A DNA stretch of 64,000 nt. Origin: DATJZG01 sp035499295. Lineage in GTDB: Bacteria > Myxococcota > Myxococcia > Myxococcales > Anaeromyxobacteraceae. The translations under genes were made by a program, and so were the position numbers. The stretch spans positions 1 to 64,000 of the forward strand of contig DATJZG010000040.1 in NCBI GenBank assembly GCA_035499295.1, given 5' to 3'. The notes under the pieces are model-generated. The model was not told the DNA's origin. It searched no databases and worked only from the letters and a program-made list of their open reading frames with translations. This document shows, in pieces, positions 47,516 through 54,346 of the stretch. Within the stretch, counting starts at the first letter, position 1, and the number at the start of each line of letters is the position of its first letter.

Positions 47516-47841
47516 CGGGTCTCCCGGGCGAATCGCGCTCGCCTGCTCGCGCTCTGCAGGTAGAACGGGGAGTGACCCAGCCCTGACAGCGTCGCCCCAC
47601 GCGCATCGGGAAAGACTCCCGAGGCGGCGGCGCTCCTTCTCCAGGAGGAGCCACCTCGGGTGCGGGCGAGAGGGCCGGGGAAGGAGTGGAGGCGGGAGAT
47701 GCGCGGGAGGCGGCGCCTGGACGCATCGCCGCGCCGCTTCACGGGGGGGAGGGGATATGAGTCTCCGGCGGTCTTTCGCCCGCGCGACTGGCCGGGGGGG
47801 ACTGCTCGAGGGCTGCGCGATCGGTGTCCTGTGCCGCGGGA
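47516..47841. other. Gap of 326 bp without a convincing gene
   Basis: Apart from the partial promoter-like motif at 47563-47587 belonging to the 103-aa gene, I see no gene, RNA or clear repeat here. Short open frames are Arg-rich by-products of high GC. Confidence 0.5.
47563..47587 (-). promoter_or_regulatory. Weak copy of the locus promoter motif (TGTCAG...GTTC)
   Basis: On the minus strand GTCAG (preceded by TG) is followed after 16 bases by GTTC where the strong copies have TGTC. The -35-like half is good, the -10-like half imperfect. It lies 47 bp before the start of the 103-aa exported protein. Confidence 0.35.
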
Positions 47842-47991
47842 TTAGGCTCGGGCGACAACGACCTCGAGGAAGGTGGTGGGAGTGCTGCCGAGAGCGGCGC
47901 GCAGGCACCGAAGGTAAGAGCGGATCCCGAAGAGCCGAATGATGGTGACCGAGTGCTTCACAACATCCTTGCCGGTGATGACGCCGCGCAT
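47842..47991 (-). CDS. 49-aa basic small protein with an ideal ribosome binding site
   Basis: This short gene encodes a hydrophobic, Arg-rich peptide (ITGKDVVKHSVTIIRLFG ... RSYLRCLRAALG ... TTFLEVVVARA) with one Cys. A perfect AGGAGG lies six bases before the ATG, the best ribosome binding site in this part of the window. No double-glycine or Sec signal is evident; an amphipathic, membrane-associated helix is likely. A partial promoter motif (48012-48036) is placed the same distance from the start as the strong motif before the export operon. Function unknown. Confidence 0.6.
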   Translation of the reverse strand: MRGVITGKDVVKHSVTIIRLFGIRSYLRCLRAALGSTPTTFLEVVVARA

Positions 47992-48011
47992 TTGCAACCT
48001 CCTGCCGCATG

Positions 48012-48036
48012 GAGGTTGGAGCCGCTGGAACCTGAC
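48012..48036 (-). promoter_or_regulatory. Weak copy of the locus promoter motif (GTCAG-N16-CCTC)
   Basis: The minus strand has GTCAG, then 16 bases, then CCTC in place of TGTC. The -10-like element ends 20 bases before the 49-aa gene's ATG, exactly the geometry seen before the HlyD gene, which supports a real but weaker member. Confidence 0.35.
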
Positions 48037-48186
48037 TCTTCCGTTAGGGGCGCAGGTGGGGATGCCGCTCCCGTCGCCCGCCCTGGGCCGCGTCGGGTGC
48101 CGAGCCGACCGTCGGTCGCAGCCGGTGCGGGCCGGCAGGCCCGACGTCGCCCGAGCGGCTTGGAAGCCGGCTCGCCCCACCGCCCT

Positions 48187-48211
48187 GTCAGATCGGGACC
48201 GTCGTCCTGTC
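48187..48211 (+). promoter_or_regulatory. Locus promoter motif GTCAGAT-N14-TGTC before the first 61-aa gene
   Basis: GTCAGAT at 48187-48193 and TGTC at 48208-48211 are 14 bases apart, preceded by CCCT and followed by TTC. It shares the longer matches CCCTGTCAGAT and CCTGTCT with the copy before the precursor peptide. Layout and the GTC at the -10 position resemble ECF sigma promoters. It lies 50 bp before the start codon. Confidence 0.7.
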
Positions 48212-48261
48212 TTCAGTGGCGAAGGCGAAGCGTAGGCCGACCAAACTCGATGGAGGACGCC

Positions 48262-48447
48262 ATGACGAAGACCCCGAACCCCTTGACCCTGACGGTTCCC
48301 CGCAGCCACCCGCTCCGCGACGTCGCCGTGGTGGCGTTTCTCGCGATCATCCTCGGTGCCTTCGTGGCCCAGATCGCGTCGACTCCCGCCGAGGCCGCGA
48401 GCGCGCCCACTGCGTTCGCCGGCGTGACGCTCTCCCCCCGAGCCTAG
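48262..48447 (+). CDS. 61-aa single-span membrane protein, tandem paralogue 1
   Basis: A short N-terminal segment with PRSHPLRDV is followed by one transmembrane helix (about residues 20-42, VVAFLAIILGAFVAQIA) and an Ala/Pro-rich tail ending in A. GGAGG lies five bases before this ATG, which decides it over ATG 48250. A paralogue of exactly the same length follows at 48621. Both have the strong locus promoter motif. It could be an accessory or immunity protein of the peptide system; there is no sequence proof for that. Confidence 0.65.
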   Translation: MTKTPNPLTLTVPRSHPLRDVAVVAFLAIILGAFVAQIASTPAEAASAPTAFAGVTLSPRA

Positions 48448-48473
48448 GAAACACTCTCTTGCAATCCGTTCGC

Positions 48474-48501
48474 GGGCGGTGCCCCAGTTGGGGCGCCGCC
48501 C
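48474..48501 (+). terminator. Hairpin terminator after the first 61-aa gene
   Basis: A 12-bp stem (GGGCGGTGCCCC against GGGGCGCCGCCC, one U-G wobble) with the loop AGTT, 26 bases after the stop. No T run follows. It separates the two paralogous genes, which each have their own promoter motif. Confidence 0.55.
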
Positions 48502-48539
48502 GTGCGCCCCTGGGGCTGCTAACGGGGACTGGCGCGCCA

Positions 48540-48564
48540 GTCAGATTCGCCGTGCCGAGGTGTC
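48540..48564 (+). promoter_or_regulatory. Locus promoter motif GTCAGAT-N14-TGTC before the second 61-aa gene
   Basis: GTCAGAT at 48540-48546 and TGTC at 48561-48564, 14 bases apart, 56 bp before the start codon. The -35-like half overlaps a 14-bp perfect palindrome, ACTGGCGCGCCAGT (48528-48541), which could be an operator. Confidence 0.7.
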
Positions 48565-48620
48565 ATGACGTTGGCGCGCGCTCGATTCCGGCCCGCGCCG
48601 ACGACGAAAGGTCTCGCGAC

Positions 48621-48806
48621 GTGGTCAAGAGGAACCCAACCTTCCTGCGGCTCCCGATGCCGAGAAGCCACTCGCTTCGAGACGCGTTGGTCTTCGCCCT
48701 CGTAGCGGTCGCCTTGGGCGCCTTCACGGCGCGGGTGGCCTTCGGTCCCCCGAGTGCTCTCGGCGGGCCTTCGGTGCAGGCGGTCGCGGAGACCCGGGGC
48801 GCCTAA
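48621..48806 (+). CDS. 61-aa single-span membrane protein, tandem paralogue 2
   Basis: Paralogue of the gene at 48262. It shares the PRSHSLRDA motif, one transmembrane helix (about residues 22-44, ALVFALVAVALGAF) and an Ala/Gly-rich tail ending in GA. The GTG start gives exactly the same length (61 aa) as the first copy and has GAAAGG nine bases upstream, which supports it over a later ATG. Function unknown. Confidence 0.62.
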   Translation: MVKRNPTFLRLPMPRSHSLRDALVFALVAVALGAFTARVAFGPPSALGGPSVQAVAETRGA

Positions 48807-48934
48807 GTGAGTAGGAACGCGGCTCTCGCGCCGGAGGACGAACCGGTCCTCCGCCGCCAGGTGCCCGGCCGTCCGAGGGAAGCGCGCCCGGGCGGGTGGC
48901 GACCACCCGCCAGGAACCGCCCCAACCCCGCGCA

Positions 48935-48947
48935 GGGGCGCCGCCCC
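48935..48947 (+). terminator. Short GC hairpin after the second 61-aa gene
   Basis: A 5-bp stem (GGGGC/GCCCC) with a 3-base loop lies 128 bases after the stop. It is weak and distant; it may only mark the convergent 3' ends of this gene and the lipase gene. Confidence 0.25.
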
Positions 48948-49052
48948 CGTCGCCTCTGGAACTCGGGTCGGTGGCGGTGGCCGAGGCAGCCACACCCGTT
49001 TCGCGCGAGGGGGAGATCTCGTATGGGGCGCGGAGGAAGCGAGCCGCTCGAC

Positions 49053-49889
49053 CTAGGCCGCGCTCGACAGGACGGGCTCCGCGGGCCGGTCCTCGCCGAA
49101 CCTGAGCGCCCGGCGAACTTCTTCGTAGATGCGCCTTCGGAGCAGGAAGTCCTTGTGCGCGCCCGCGACCTCCACGTTCTGGATCTGCGGCTGGCCCTGG
49201 GCATCGACGACGGCAGCGGGGTACGGGACGATCGCGTCGCTGCGGGAGTAGAGCGAGACGAGGCGAACGTGAGCGGGCCAGGCCCCCTCCTTCAGCCTGC
49301 GGATGAAAGCGCTTCCCGAAATCATCTGCAGGACGGAGGGGGCGAGGGCCGCGATGGGCAGGCCCAGCCACGCCCAGGGCGTGCCGCGGTGCGGCGTGCC
49401 CATCGTGACCACCGTCTTCACGAACCGGTGCCCGCCGAGGCGCTTCACCCAGTAACTCGCCACCAGGCCCCCCTTGGAGTGGGCGATGACGGTGAGGGGC
49501 TCGAGCTTCGGGTGGCGGGAATAGAGGCGTTCCACACGCGCTCGCACCAGCTCGGCGAGTGCGTCGATGCGGCGGGTGTTGAATCGCCCGGCGAGTCCGC
49601 CCAGCCGGACGGAGAGGACGTGGTAGCCGTCGTTCCGCAGCCTGCGCTCCAGCACCTTGAGCGTTCTCGGGGTCGAGAAGAGGCCGTGCAGGAGGAGCAC
49701 CGGGCTGCAACCGAGGCCCAGCTCCGCCTCCTCCGCAGTCTCGCGGGCCCCGAGCTCGGCGCGGACCGCAGGCGACTCGCGGCGCGGTCGGACGAGGACG
49801 GTCTCGAGCGAAGGGCGGAAGAGGGGGGCGCAGGCGGCGTCTGCAGTCGCGAACGCCGGGATCGAATCTCTGGCGATGGCTGCGTCCAT
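49053..49889 (-). CDS. Lipase-like alpha/beta hydrolase
   Basis: A 278-aa hydrolase of the triacylglycerol lipase/PGAP1-like type, apparently without a signal peptide. The oxyanion region is VLLLHGLFSTPRTL, the nucleophile elbow AHSKGG, and the sequence VTMGTPHRGTPWAW is typical of lipases of this group; Asp in YSRSDAIVP and His in VAGAHKDF complete the triad. A good copy of the locus promoter motif (GTCAGGA-N14-TGTC) lies upstream, linking it to the peptide regulon. It might modify lipids or the small membrane proteins; the link is only regulatory so far. Confidence 0.8.
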   Translation of the reverse strand: MDAAIARDSIPAFATADAACAPLFRPSLETVLVRPRRESPAVRAELGARETAEEAELGLGCSPVLLLHGLFSTPRTLKVLERRLRNDGYHVLSVRLGGLAGRFNTRRIDALAELVRARVERLYSRHPKLEPLTVIAHSKGGLVASYWVKRLGGHRFVKTVVTMGTPHRGTPWAWLGLPIAALAPSVLQMISGSAFIRRLKEGAWPAHVRLVSLYSRSDAIVPYPAAVVDAQGQPQIQNVEVAGAHKDFLLRRRIYEEVRRALRFGEDRPAEPVLSSAA

Positions 49890-49972
49890 GTCCGAACCTT
49901 CGGGAAGCGAGGAAACTGCGAGTAGGTCGCCCCCGGGGGTCGCTGGGGTTCCCCCGGGCCTTCCGAGGCGTT

Positions 49973-49997
49973 GACATGGGCACGCGCTCTTCCTGAC
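49973..49997 (-). promoter_or_regulatory. Locus promoter motif variant GTCAGGA-N14-TGTC before the lipase gene
   Basis: On the minus strand GTCAGGA (49997-49991) is followed after exactly 14 bases by TGTC (49976-49973). It differs from the strong copies in two positions of the -35-like half. The start codon is 83 bp downstream. Confidence 0.55.
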
Positions 49998-50166
49998 CCG
50001 CCGGGCGCGGTGCACTCCGTCGGGGGCGGGGCCGGCGAGGCATCGCGGCAAGAGCAAAGGGAGGGGGAGGCCCGCTGCGGACCGAGGGGCTCGCCACCCC
50101 GCTCCAGGGGAGCTCGCCGCGTCGCGTTACCGCCCGCGGCGGGGTCCGCGACGCAGGACACAGAAG

Positions 50167-50201
50167 CCTGGCGCTCGGGCGCACCGCGTCCGAGCGCCAG
50201 G
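50167..50201 (-). terminator. Strong hairpin terminator of the precursor peptide transcript
   Basis: A perfect 12-bp inverted repeat (CCTGGCGCTCGG against CCGAGCGCCAGG) with an 11-base loop. Read on the minus strand it lies about 50 bases after the precursor stop and is followed by CTTCTGTGT, a modestly T-rich tail. This makes the precursor a short monocistronic message. Confidence 0.6.
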
Positions 50202-50250
50202 GGGATCGGCTGGTTCGATTCGACTCAGGCGAAGGGGCAGGTGCCCCAGG

Positions 50251-50418
50251 CTAGCTCTCGAGCGGGCGCCACTTGTGCTCGCGGTGCTTGTGGCAGCGAT
50301 CCTCTCGCTCGTACCGCTTGTAGTAGTAGTCGTCGTTGTCGTAGTACTCGCCGCAGCCGCCGGACGCGGTGTTGAGCTCCTTCTCCGAGAGCTTCTTCAG
50401 CGTATTCTTGGTCTTCAT
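50251..50418 (-). CDS. Double-glycine leader peptide precursor (bacteriocin/RiPP-like)
   Basis: A 55-aa precursor. Residues 1-21 form a classical double-glycine leader: LSEKELNTASGG (10-21) matches the LSxxELxxIxGG pattern recognised by C39 peptidases. Cleavage after Gly21 would release a 34-aa core beginning with Cys22. The core is very hydrophilic and odd: six Tyr (YY, YYY, Y), an acidic patch (DNDD), a second Cys at 42, and HKHREHK before a terminal WRPLES. A disulfide Cys22-Cys42 and metal binding by the His cluster are both possible. ATG 50418 has AGGA at a proper distance; ATG 50424 is too close to it. It has the strong promoter motif upstream and a terminator downstream. No modification enzyme (LanM, YcaO, radical SAM) is seen in the window. 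Confidence 0.85.
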   Translation of the reverse strand: MKTKNTLKKLSEKELNTASGGCGEYYDNDDYYYKRYEREDRCHKHREHKWRPLES

Positions 50419-50491
50419 GGTCATTCCTTTCGGTTGGTGGTTTGTGGTTGTGGAGGTGAGTTCGTTCAAGATCTCCGACATCCAAGGGGGA

Positions 50492-50516
50492 GACAGGCGA
50501 GCGGGAAGCATCTGAC
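50492..50516 (-). promoter_or_regulatory. Locus promoter motif GTCAGAT-N14-TGTC before the precursor peptide
   Basis: Minus-strand GTCAGAT (50516-50510), 14 bases, TGTC (50495-50492). The flanks CCCT before and T after match the copy at 48187. The start codon is 73 bp downstream, leaving a leader of about 65 bases. Confidence 0.72.
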
Positions 50517-50682
50517 AGGGGGAAGGGCGGTCCAGGCGGCCCCGGCCGCGGGCAAGAACGGGGAGGGCGCCGCCGAGCCTCGTGGCCGAGGCTTCGCGAT
50601 GTCGGGGGCGGCCCGAGGCAGAAGAGGCGATCGGCGATCCGTGGGTCGCGCCCCCGTCGCTTAGGGCCGGGGACGGACCCGC

Positions 50683-52140
50683 TCAGGGCCCGCCATCTCG
50701 AGCGGGAGCGGGCTCGGCTCTCGCCGGGGCCGCCCCCTCGTCGGCCGTCGGCGCCCGGGCCCGCATCGCGTCCGCCAGCGCCCGCGCGTCGAACTCGTAC
50801 AGGCGCGCGAACGCTGCTTTGTTCGCGCCCCGGGTGGCCGGCGCCGCCTCTCGGATGACGGCGAGGACGCTGCTCGGGCCCCCGACGTCGACCTCCGCGA
50901 ACGGTCGCTGACCCTTCGAGGGGTCGTGGCGAAGGGCGAGCCCCAGGAGCGGAGAGGCGCTCCCCGCGGAGACGGCCCCGAGGTAGGCGAAGGCGTCGGG
51001 ACGGGCTCGCGATGCCGCCGTTTCGAACAGCACCGCCACGAAGGAGGTGTCCGGATCCATCCGGCGCACGTCCGCCTCGGTGAGGGCGACGGCCTGCCCG
51101 GGGATGCGGATGCTCGCCCCGTCCTTGTCGGCGCCCGCGAAGAGGAGGACGCGCTTGCGCTGGGCCTTGGCGACGTTGGCCGAGCCCACCAGCGCGTCGG
51201 TCGAGCGCACCCGCCCTTCGTCCTGCTTCATCCCGCGCCGGGCCAGGACCGCGGCGAGCCGCCTCGCGGACTCCTCGAGCTCCCCGCCGAGCGGGGGCTC
51301 GAAGCCGCTGGCCCTCGCCTCCTCCGGAGACGACGGCAGCAGATCGAGCACGGCGACCTCCCCGAGTGAGAGGCCACGGAGGCCGAGGAGGGCCCGGACC
51401 TGGTCCCGGACCGCTCCCAGGTCGCGGCCTGCGATATCGACCTCGAGGACCGCCTTCACCGAAAGCTTCCCGCTCCTCGACAGCGGTCCCGACAGCCCGG
51501 TGGGATCGTCGAGGACGAGCATCTCCGCCTTCGTCCGCTGGGAGAGGGCGCGCACCGGGTGCCCCTCCCAGCGCAGCGCCGTGGCGCTGAACATGACCCG
51601 CTCGTCCTCGGCGGTGGCGCGGATGACGTGACCCCGGCTGGGGCTAGCGCCGGCCCCGTCCGGGAAGGCCTGGCACAGCGCCTCCGCGAAGTTGGGGGCG
51701 GTCCCGTAGACGTACCAATAGGCAGAGACGTTCTCGGCGCGGAACTGGTCGCCGATGTGGCTCCGCAGCGCCTTGCGCGTGCTCTCGAGGAAGCGGGGCT
51801 GCGCCGACGTGGAGTCGAGTTCCTGCAGCGCCTTCTCGACGTTCAGGTCCAGGGCCTCCTCGACCGGCACCCGCTTCACGAGAAGCACCGTTCTACCGGG
51901 GCCGTCGCCCACGCGCAGGGCGTGCACCGCCGCCTTGGCCTGCTCGAACATGGCGTCCCGTACCACGAGGGCCCTAGGGGCGGCGCTCCAGGCCTGCGCG
52001 GCTACCGCGCGGGGAGCTCCCAAGGCAGCGAATAGCGCCAGTGCCGACGCCGGTCGCCAGAAGGCCCACGCGATGCCGCCGTTCCTGCGGCGCGAGCCGG
52101 GCGGCCCAGGCGCTTCCGAGCTCGAAGGGGCGCCAGCCAT
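50683..52140 (-). CDS. Exported protein of unknown function, co-transcribed with the ECF sigma factor
   Basis: A 485-aa protein. An Arg-rich N-terminus precedes a hydrophobic signal segment (about residues 24-48, ending AVAAQ). The rest is soluble and Ala/Arg-rich with no motif I recognise; it contains two similar-looking stretches (KAVLEVDIAGRDLG and an earlier VHALRVGDGPGRTV) but no clear repeat. It starts 27 bases after the sigma factor stop, so both are on one transcript. It could be an envelope target or an extracytoplasmic sensor for the sigma factor. ATG 52140 is preferred; TTG 52146 is an alternative. Confidence 0.6.
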   Translation of the reverse strand: MAGAPSSSEAPGPPGSRRRNGGIAWAFWRPASALALFAALGAPRAVAAQAWSAAPRALVVRDAMFEQAKAAVHALRVGDGPGRTVLLVKRVPVEEALDLNVEKALQELDSTSAQPRFLESTRKALRSHIGDQFRAENVSAYWYVYGTAPNFAEALCQAFPDGAGASPSRGHVIRATAEDERVMFSATALRWEGHPVRALSQRTKAEMLVLDDPTGLSGPLSRSGKLSVKAVLEVDIAGRDLGAVRDQVRALLGLRGLSLGEVAVLDLLPSSPEEARASGFEPPLGGELEESARRLAAVLARRGMKQDEGRVRSTDALVGSANVAKAQRKRVLLFAGADKDGASIRIPGQAVALTEADVRRMDPDTSFVAVLFETAASRARPDAFAYLGAVSAGSASPLLGLALRHDPSKGQRPFAEVDVGGPSSVLAVIREAAPATRGANKAAFARLYEFDARALADAMRARAPTADEGAAPARAEPAPARDGGP

Positions 52141-52167
52141 CCGCAACCGAGCCCTCCCGGGGCGCCG

Positions 52168-52737
52168 TCAGTCGACGAGTCCCTGCTCCCGCGCCATCTT
52201 GGTGAGGCGATCCTTGAGCCGCTCGAACCGCTTCATCAGCGTGGCCGGCAGCACCGGCTCGCCGCTTTCCGACAGGATGTCGCCGATCTCGGCCCACGAG
52301 AGCCCCTGGTCGACGCGCAGGACGAGGAGCGACTGGTCCTCCACCGAGAGGGACTGCCGCAGCTTGTCGAGCGCTTGCTGCTGGCGCGCGACCCGGACCA
52401 CGGTCTTGGTGCGAATCTCCTCCGCGAGCGCCGAGGCCTCGCCGGTCGCGAACTGGCGCCCGTGCCGCCGCCACGCCTCGTTGCGGAGGTTCAAGGCCGC
52501 GTACCACGCCACCCGGTAGGCCCAGGTCTTGAGCGAGGAGTCGAACCGGAAGGAGGGGAGGCCCTTCCAGACGTTCTCGGCGAACTGAGAGAACGCGTCG
52601 GCGGCGTCGCTCTCGTCCCGGAGGACCGATCGCAGGTAGCCGAGTACGTTCGGGCCCAGTTCCTGGAGCGCGGCGGTGGCGGCCCCCGCCGTGTCGTTTG
52701 CCCGGAGGCGCTCCTGCACGCGCTCCTCGATCGACAT
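52168..52737 (-). CDS. ECF-type sigma-70 factor
   Basis: A 189-aa sigma factor with region 2 (VLRDESDAADAFSQFAENVWKGLPSFRFDSSLKTWAYRVAWYAAL) and region 4 (LSVEDQSLLVLRVDQGLSWAEIGDIL). No anti-sigma factor gene is adjacent. Instead it is divergent from an FHA-Ser/Thr kinase across 139 bp, the arrangement known for ECF factors switched on by phosphorylation (ECF43-like and related groups). It lies inside the peptide locus and is the natural candidate to read the GTCAGAT-N14-TGTC promoters. No such motif is present before its own gene. Confidence 0.85.
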   Translation of the reverse strand: MSIEERVQERLRANDTAGAATAALQELGPNVLGYLRSVLRDESDAADAFSQFAENVWKGLPSFRFDSSLKTWAYRVAWYAALNLRNEAWRRHGRQFATGEASALAEEIRTKTVVRVARQQQALDKLRQSLSVEDQSLLVLRVDQGLSWAEIGDILSESGEPVLPATLMKRFERLKDRLTKMAREQGLVD

Positions 52738-52817
52738 GGCGCGATCATAGCCACCGCGTACTCCCCGTGCCATCCCTGTACCTTCCCGGGCCGGGAGCCC
52801 GCAGCCGGTGCGGTTTG

Positions 52818-52839
52818 CGGAACGGTCGAGCGGAACGGT
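52818..52839 (+). repeat. Direct repeat CGGAACGGT in the sigma factor/kinase intergenic region
   Basis: Two copies of CGGAACGGT (52818-52826 and 52831-52839), 13 bp apart start to start, in the divergent promoter region. GGAAC is the usual -35 of many ECF promoters, so this may be a promoter or a regulator binding site. Confidence 0.4.
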
Positions 52840-52876
52840 AGCATGCGATCATCGGTGGACGCATCGAGGCAGCGCG

Positions 52877-54337
52877 ATGCGGGCGCTTCGCTGGCCGGCG
52901 AGGGACGAGTTGGATCCGTTCGTAGTCTGGGTCGAGAACGCCGACACGGGCTCGAAGGTCGAGTACGCGTTCAGCCGCTCTCCCGTCCGCTTTGGGAGGA
53001 GCGGTCGGAACGACTTGCCCATCGCGAGCCCCGTCGTGTCAGCGTGGCACGGGCTCATCGAGTTCGAGGCCGGGCAGATCCGCTACACCGACCTCGGCTC
53101 CACCAACGGCTCCATCCTGAACGGCGAGGACCTGGTTCCGCACCAGGCGGCCGCGGTCGGTCCGGACGGCGAGGTCGTCATCGGGCCCTTCCGGTTGACC
53201 TTTGCGATCCGGGAGCCTCCGGCGCGCCCTGCGGCCGGGGCGCCGGCGCCCGCCCCCTCCGGGGCGGCCGCCGAGCCCGGTAAGGTCAGGCCGGGGAGCA
53301 TCACCGTCCTCATGCAGCAGTTGGCGCACGCTCCGGTGGAGGAGGGGGGACACGACTGGCGGGACGTGCTCTTCCCGGGCGCCAGGATCGGGCGCTTCGA
53401 GCTCGTCCGGGAGCTCGGGCGGGGAGAGTTCGGCATCGTCTTCGAGGCGAAGGACGTGCAGCTCGGCCGATTGGTGGCCTTCAAGGCGGTGCGGCCGGGG
53501 CGCCACTCCCAGGTGATGTTCCGGCAGGAGCGGCTGCAGCGCGAGGCGGAGGCCGTGGCCCAGCTCGCTCACCCCAACATCGTCAGCCTGTACGACGCTG
53601 GCACCTGGAAGAGCGGCCCCTACCTCATCCTGGAGCTGCTTCGAGGCGAAACCCTGCAGTCCCGCATGCAGCGCGGGCGACTGTCGTTCCCCGAGGCGCT
53701 CGAGATCGCGATCCAGATCGCCTGGGCGCTCGACCACGCTCATGCGGCGCACGTGGTCCACCGCGATCTCAAGCCCGCCAACGTCTTCCTGTGCACCGGC
53801 GGGCGGGCCAAGGTGCTCGACTTCGGCATCTCGCACGTCTTCGGCGCCGGGGACCTCCGCGCCGTCGGAACCCCCGCCTACATGGCCCCGGAGCAATGGC
53901 GCGACGGGCCTCAGGACAGCCGAACGGACGTCTACGCGGCGGCGGCCATGCTCTACGAGACGCTCTGTGGCCAGCTGCCCTATCGGGTCACGAAGGGCTG
54001 GAGTGCCGTGCTCGACGAGGGAGCGAAGCCGCAGGTGGAATCCCTGGAGGCGCCGCCGGCGCTCCGGGCGCTGTTGCGGAGCGCCCTCTCCGCGGACCCG
54101 GGCCAGCGCCCGGCGGACGGGCACGCCTGGCTGACCGCGCTCCTCGCCATCCAGCGCGACTTCGACAACACCCAGCTCGTCGACCTCCTCCTCGACAAGG
54201 AGGAGGAGCTCCACGGTGCTCAGCTGCTCGCCAAGAAGGAGCGGAGCACCGAGAGGAGGAAGCTCCTCCTACTCGCCGGACTGGGCGCGGGAGCCCTCGT
54301 CGTCCTCGCCCTCTTCGCCTGGTGGGCCCTCCGCTGA
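52877..54337 (+). CDS. FHA-domain Ser/Thr protein kinase with C-terminal membrane anchor
   Basis: A 486-aa kinase. The FHA domain (about 30-105) has FGRSGRNDLPI, SAWHGLIEF and DLGSTNGS, the phosphothreonine-binding pattern. After a Pro/Ala linker comes a eukaryotic-type kinase domain (about 170-430): glycine loop GRGEFGIVFEA, Lys in VAFKAV, HRDLKPANV, DFG in LDFGISH and APE in YMAPEQW. A C-terminal helix (463-485) anchors it in the membrane by its tail. It is divergent from the ECF gene and probably phosphorylates that sigma factor; the FHA domain may bind the phosphorylated partner. Confidence 0.9.
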   Translation: MRALRWPARDELDPFVVWVENADTGSKVEYAFSRSPVRFGRSGRNDLPIASPVVSAWHGLIEFEAGQIRYTDLGSTNGSILNGEDLVPHQAAAVGPDGEVVIGPFRLTFAIREPPARPAAGAPAPAPSGAAAEPGKVRPGSITVLMQQLAHAPVEEGGHDWRDVLFPGARIGRFELVRELGRGEFGIVFEAKDVQLGRLVAFKAVRPGRHSQVMFRQERLQREAEAVAQLAHPNIVSLYDAGTWKSGPYLILELLRGETLQSRMQRGRLSFPEALEIAIQIAWALDHAHAAHVVHRDLKPANVFLCTGGRAKVLDFGISHVFGAGDLRAVGTPAYMAPEQWRDGPQDSRTDVYAAAAMLYETLCGQLPYRVTKGWSAVLDEGAKPQVESLEAPPALRALLRSALSADPGQRPADGHAWLTALLAIQRDFDNTQLVDLLLDKEEELHGAQLLAKKERSTERRKLLLLAGLGAGALVVLALFAWWALR

Positions 54338-54346
54338 CTCGGGCCC

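Larger units (their letters stand above)
49890..50250. other. Non-coding stretch of 361 bp with a promoter motif and a terminator
   Basis: I see no gene here. It carries the lipase promoter motif (49973-49997), the strong hairpin that ends the precursor transcript (50167-50201) and a second small hairpin directly behind the precursor stop (GGGGCA-GG-TGCCCC, 50234-50247). Confidence 0.55.

Noticed and set aside
47660..47845. 61-codon plus-strand frame in the gap before the 49-aa gene
   Set aside because: Arg/Pro-rich, no ribosome binding site, no hydrophobic segment, and it ends inside the 49-aa gene on the other strand; the shared length with the 61-aa paralogues is coincidence.
50251..50418. 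Lanthipeptide or thiazole-type RiPP
   Set aside because: The core has only one Ser, no Thr and two Cys, and no cyclase, dehydratase or YcaO gene is present in the window.
50422..50424. Upstream ATG as start of the precursor
   Set aside because: The AGGA site is directly adjacent to this ATG; the ATG two codons later (50418) has a proper spacing.
50225..50485. Alternative frame over the precursor peptide gene
   Set aside because: It starts with LERTHLHNH-type sequence, lacks a ribosome binding site, and overlaps the frame that carries the double-glycine leader.
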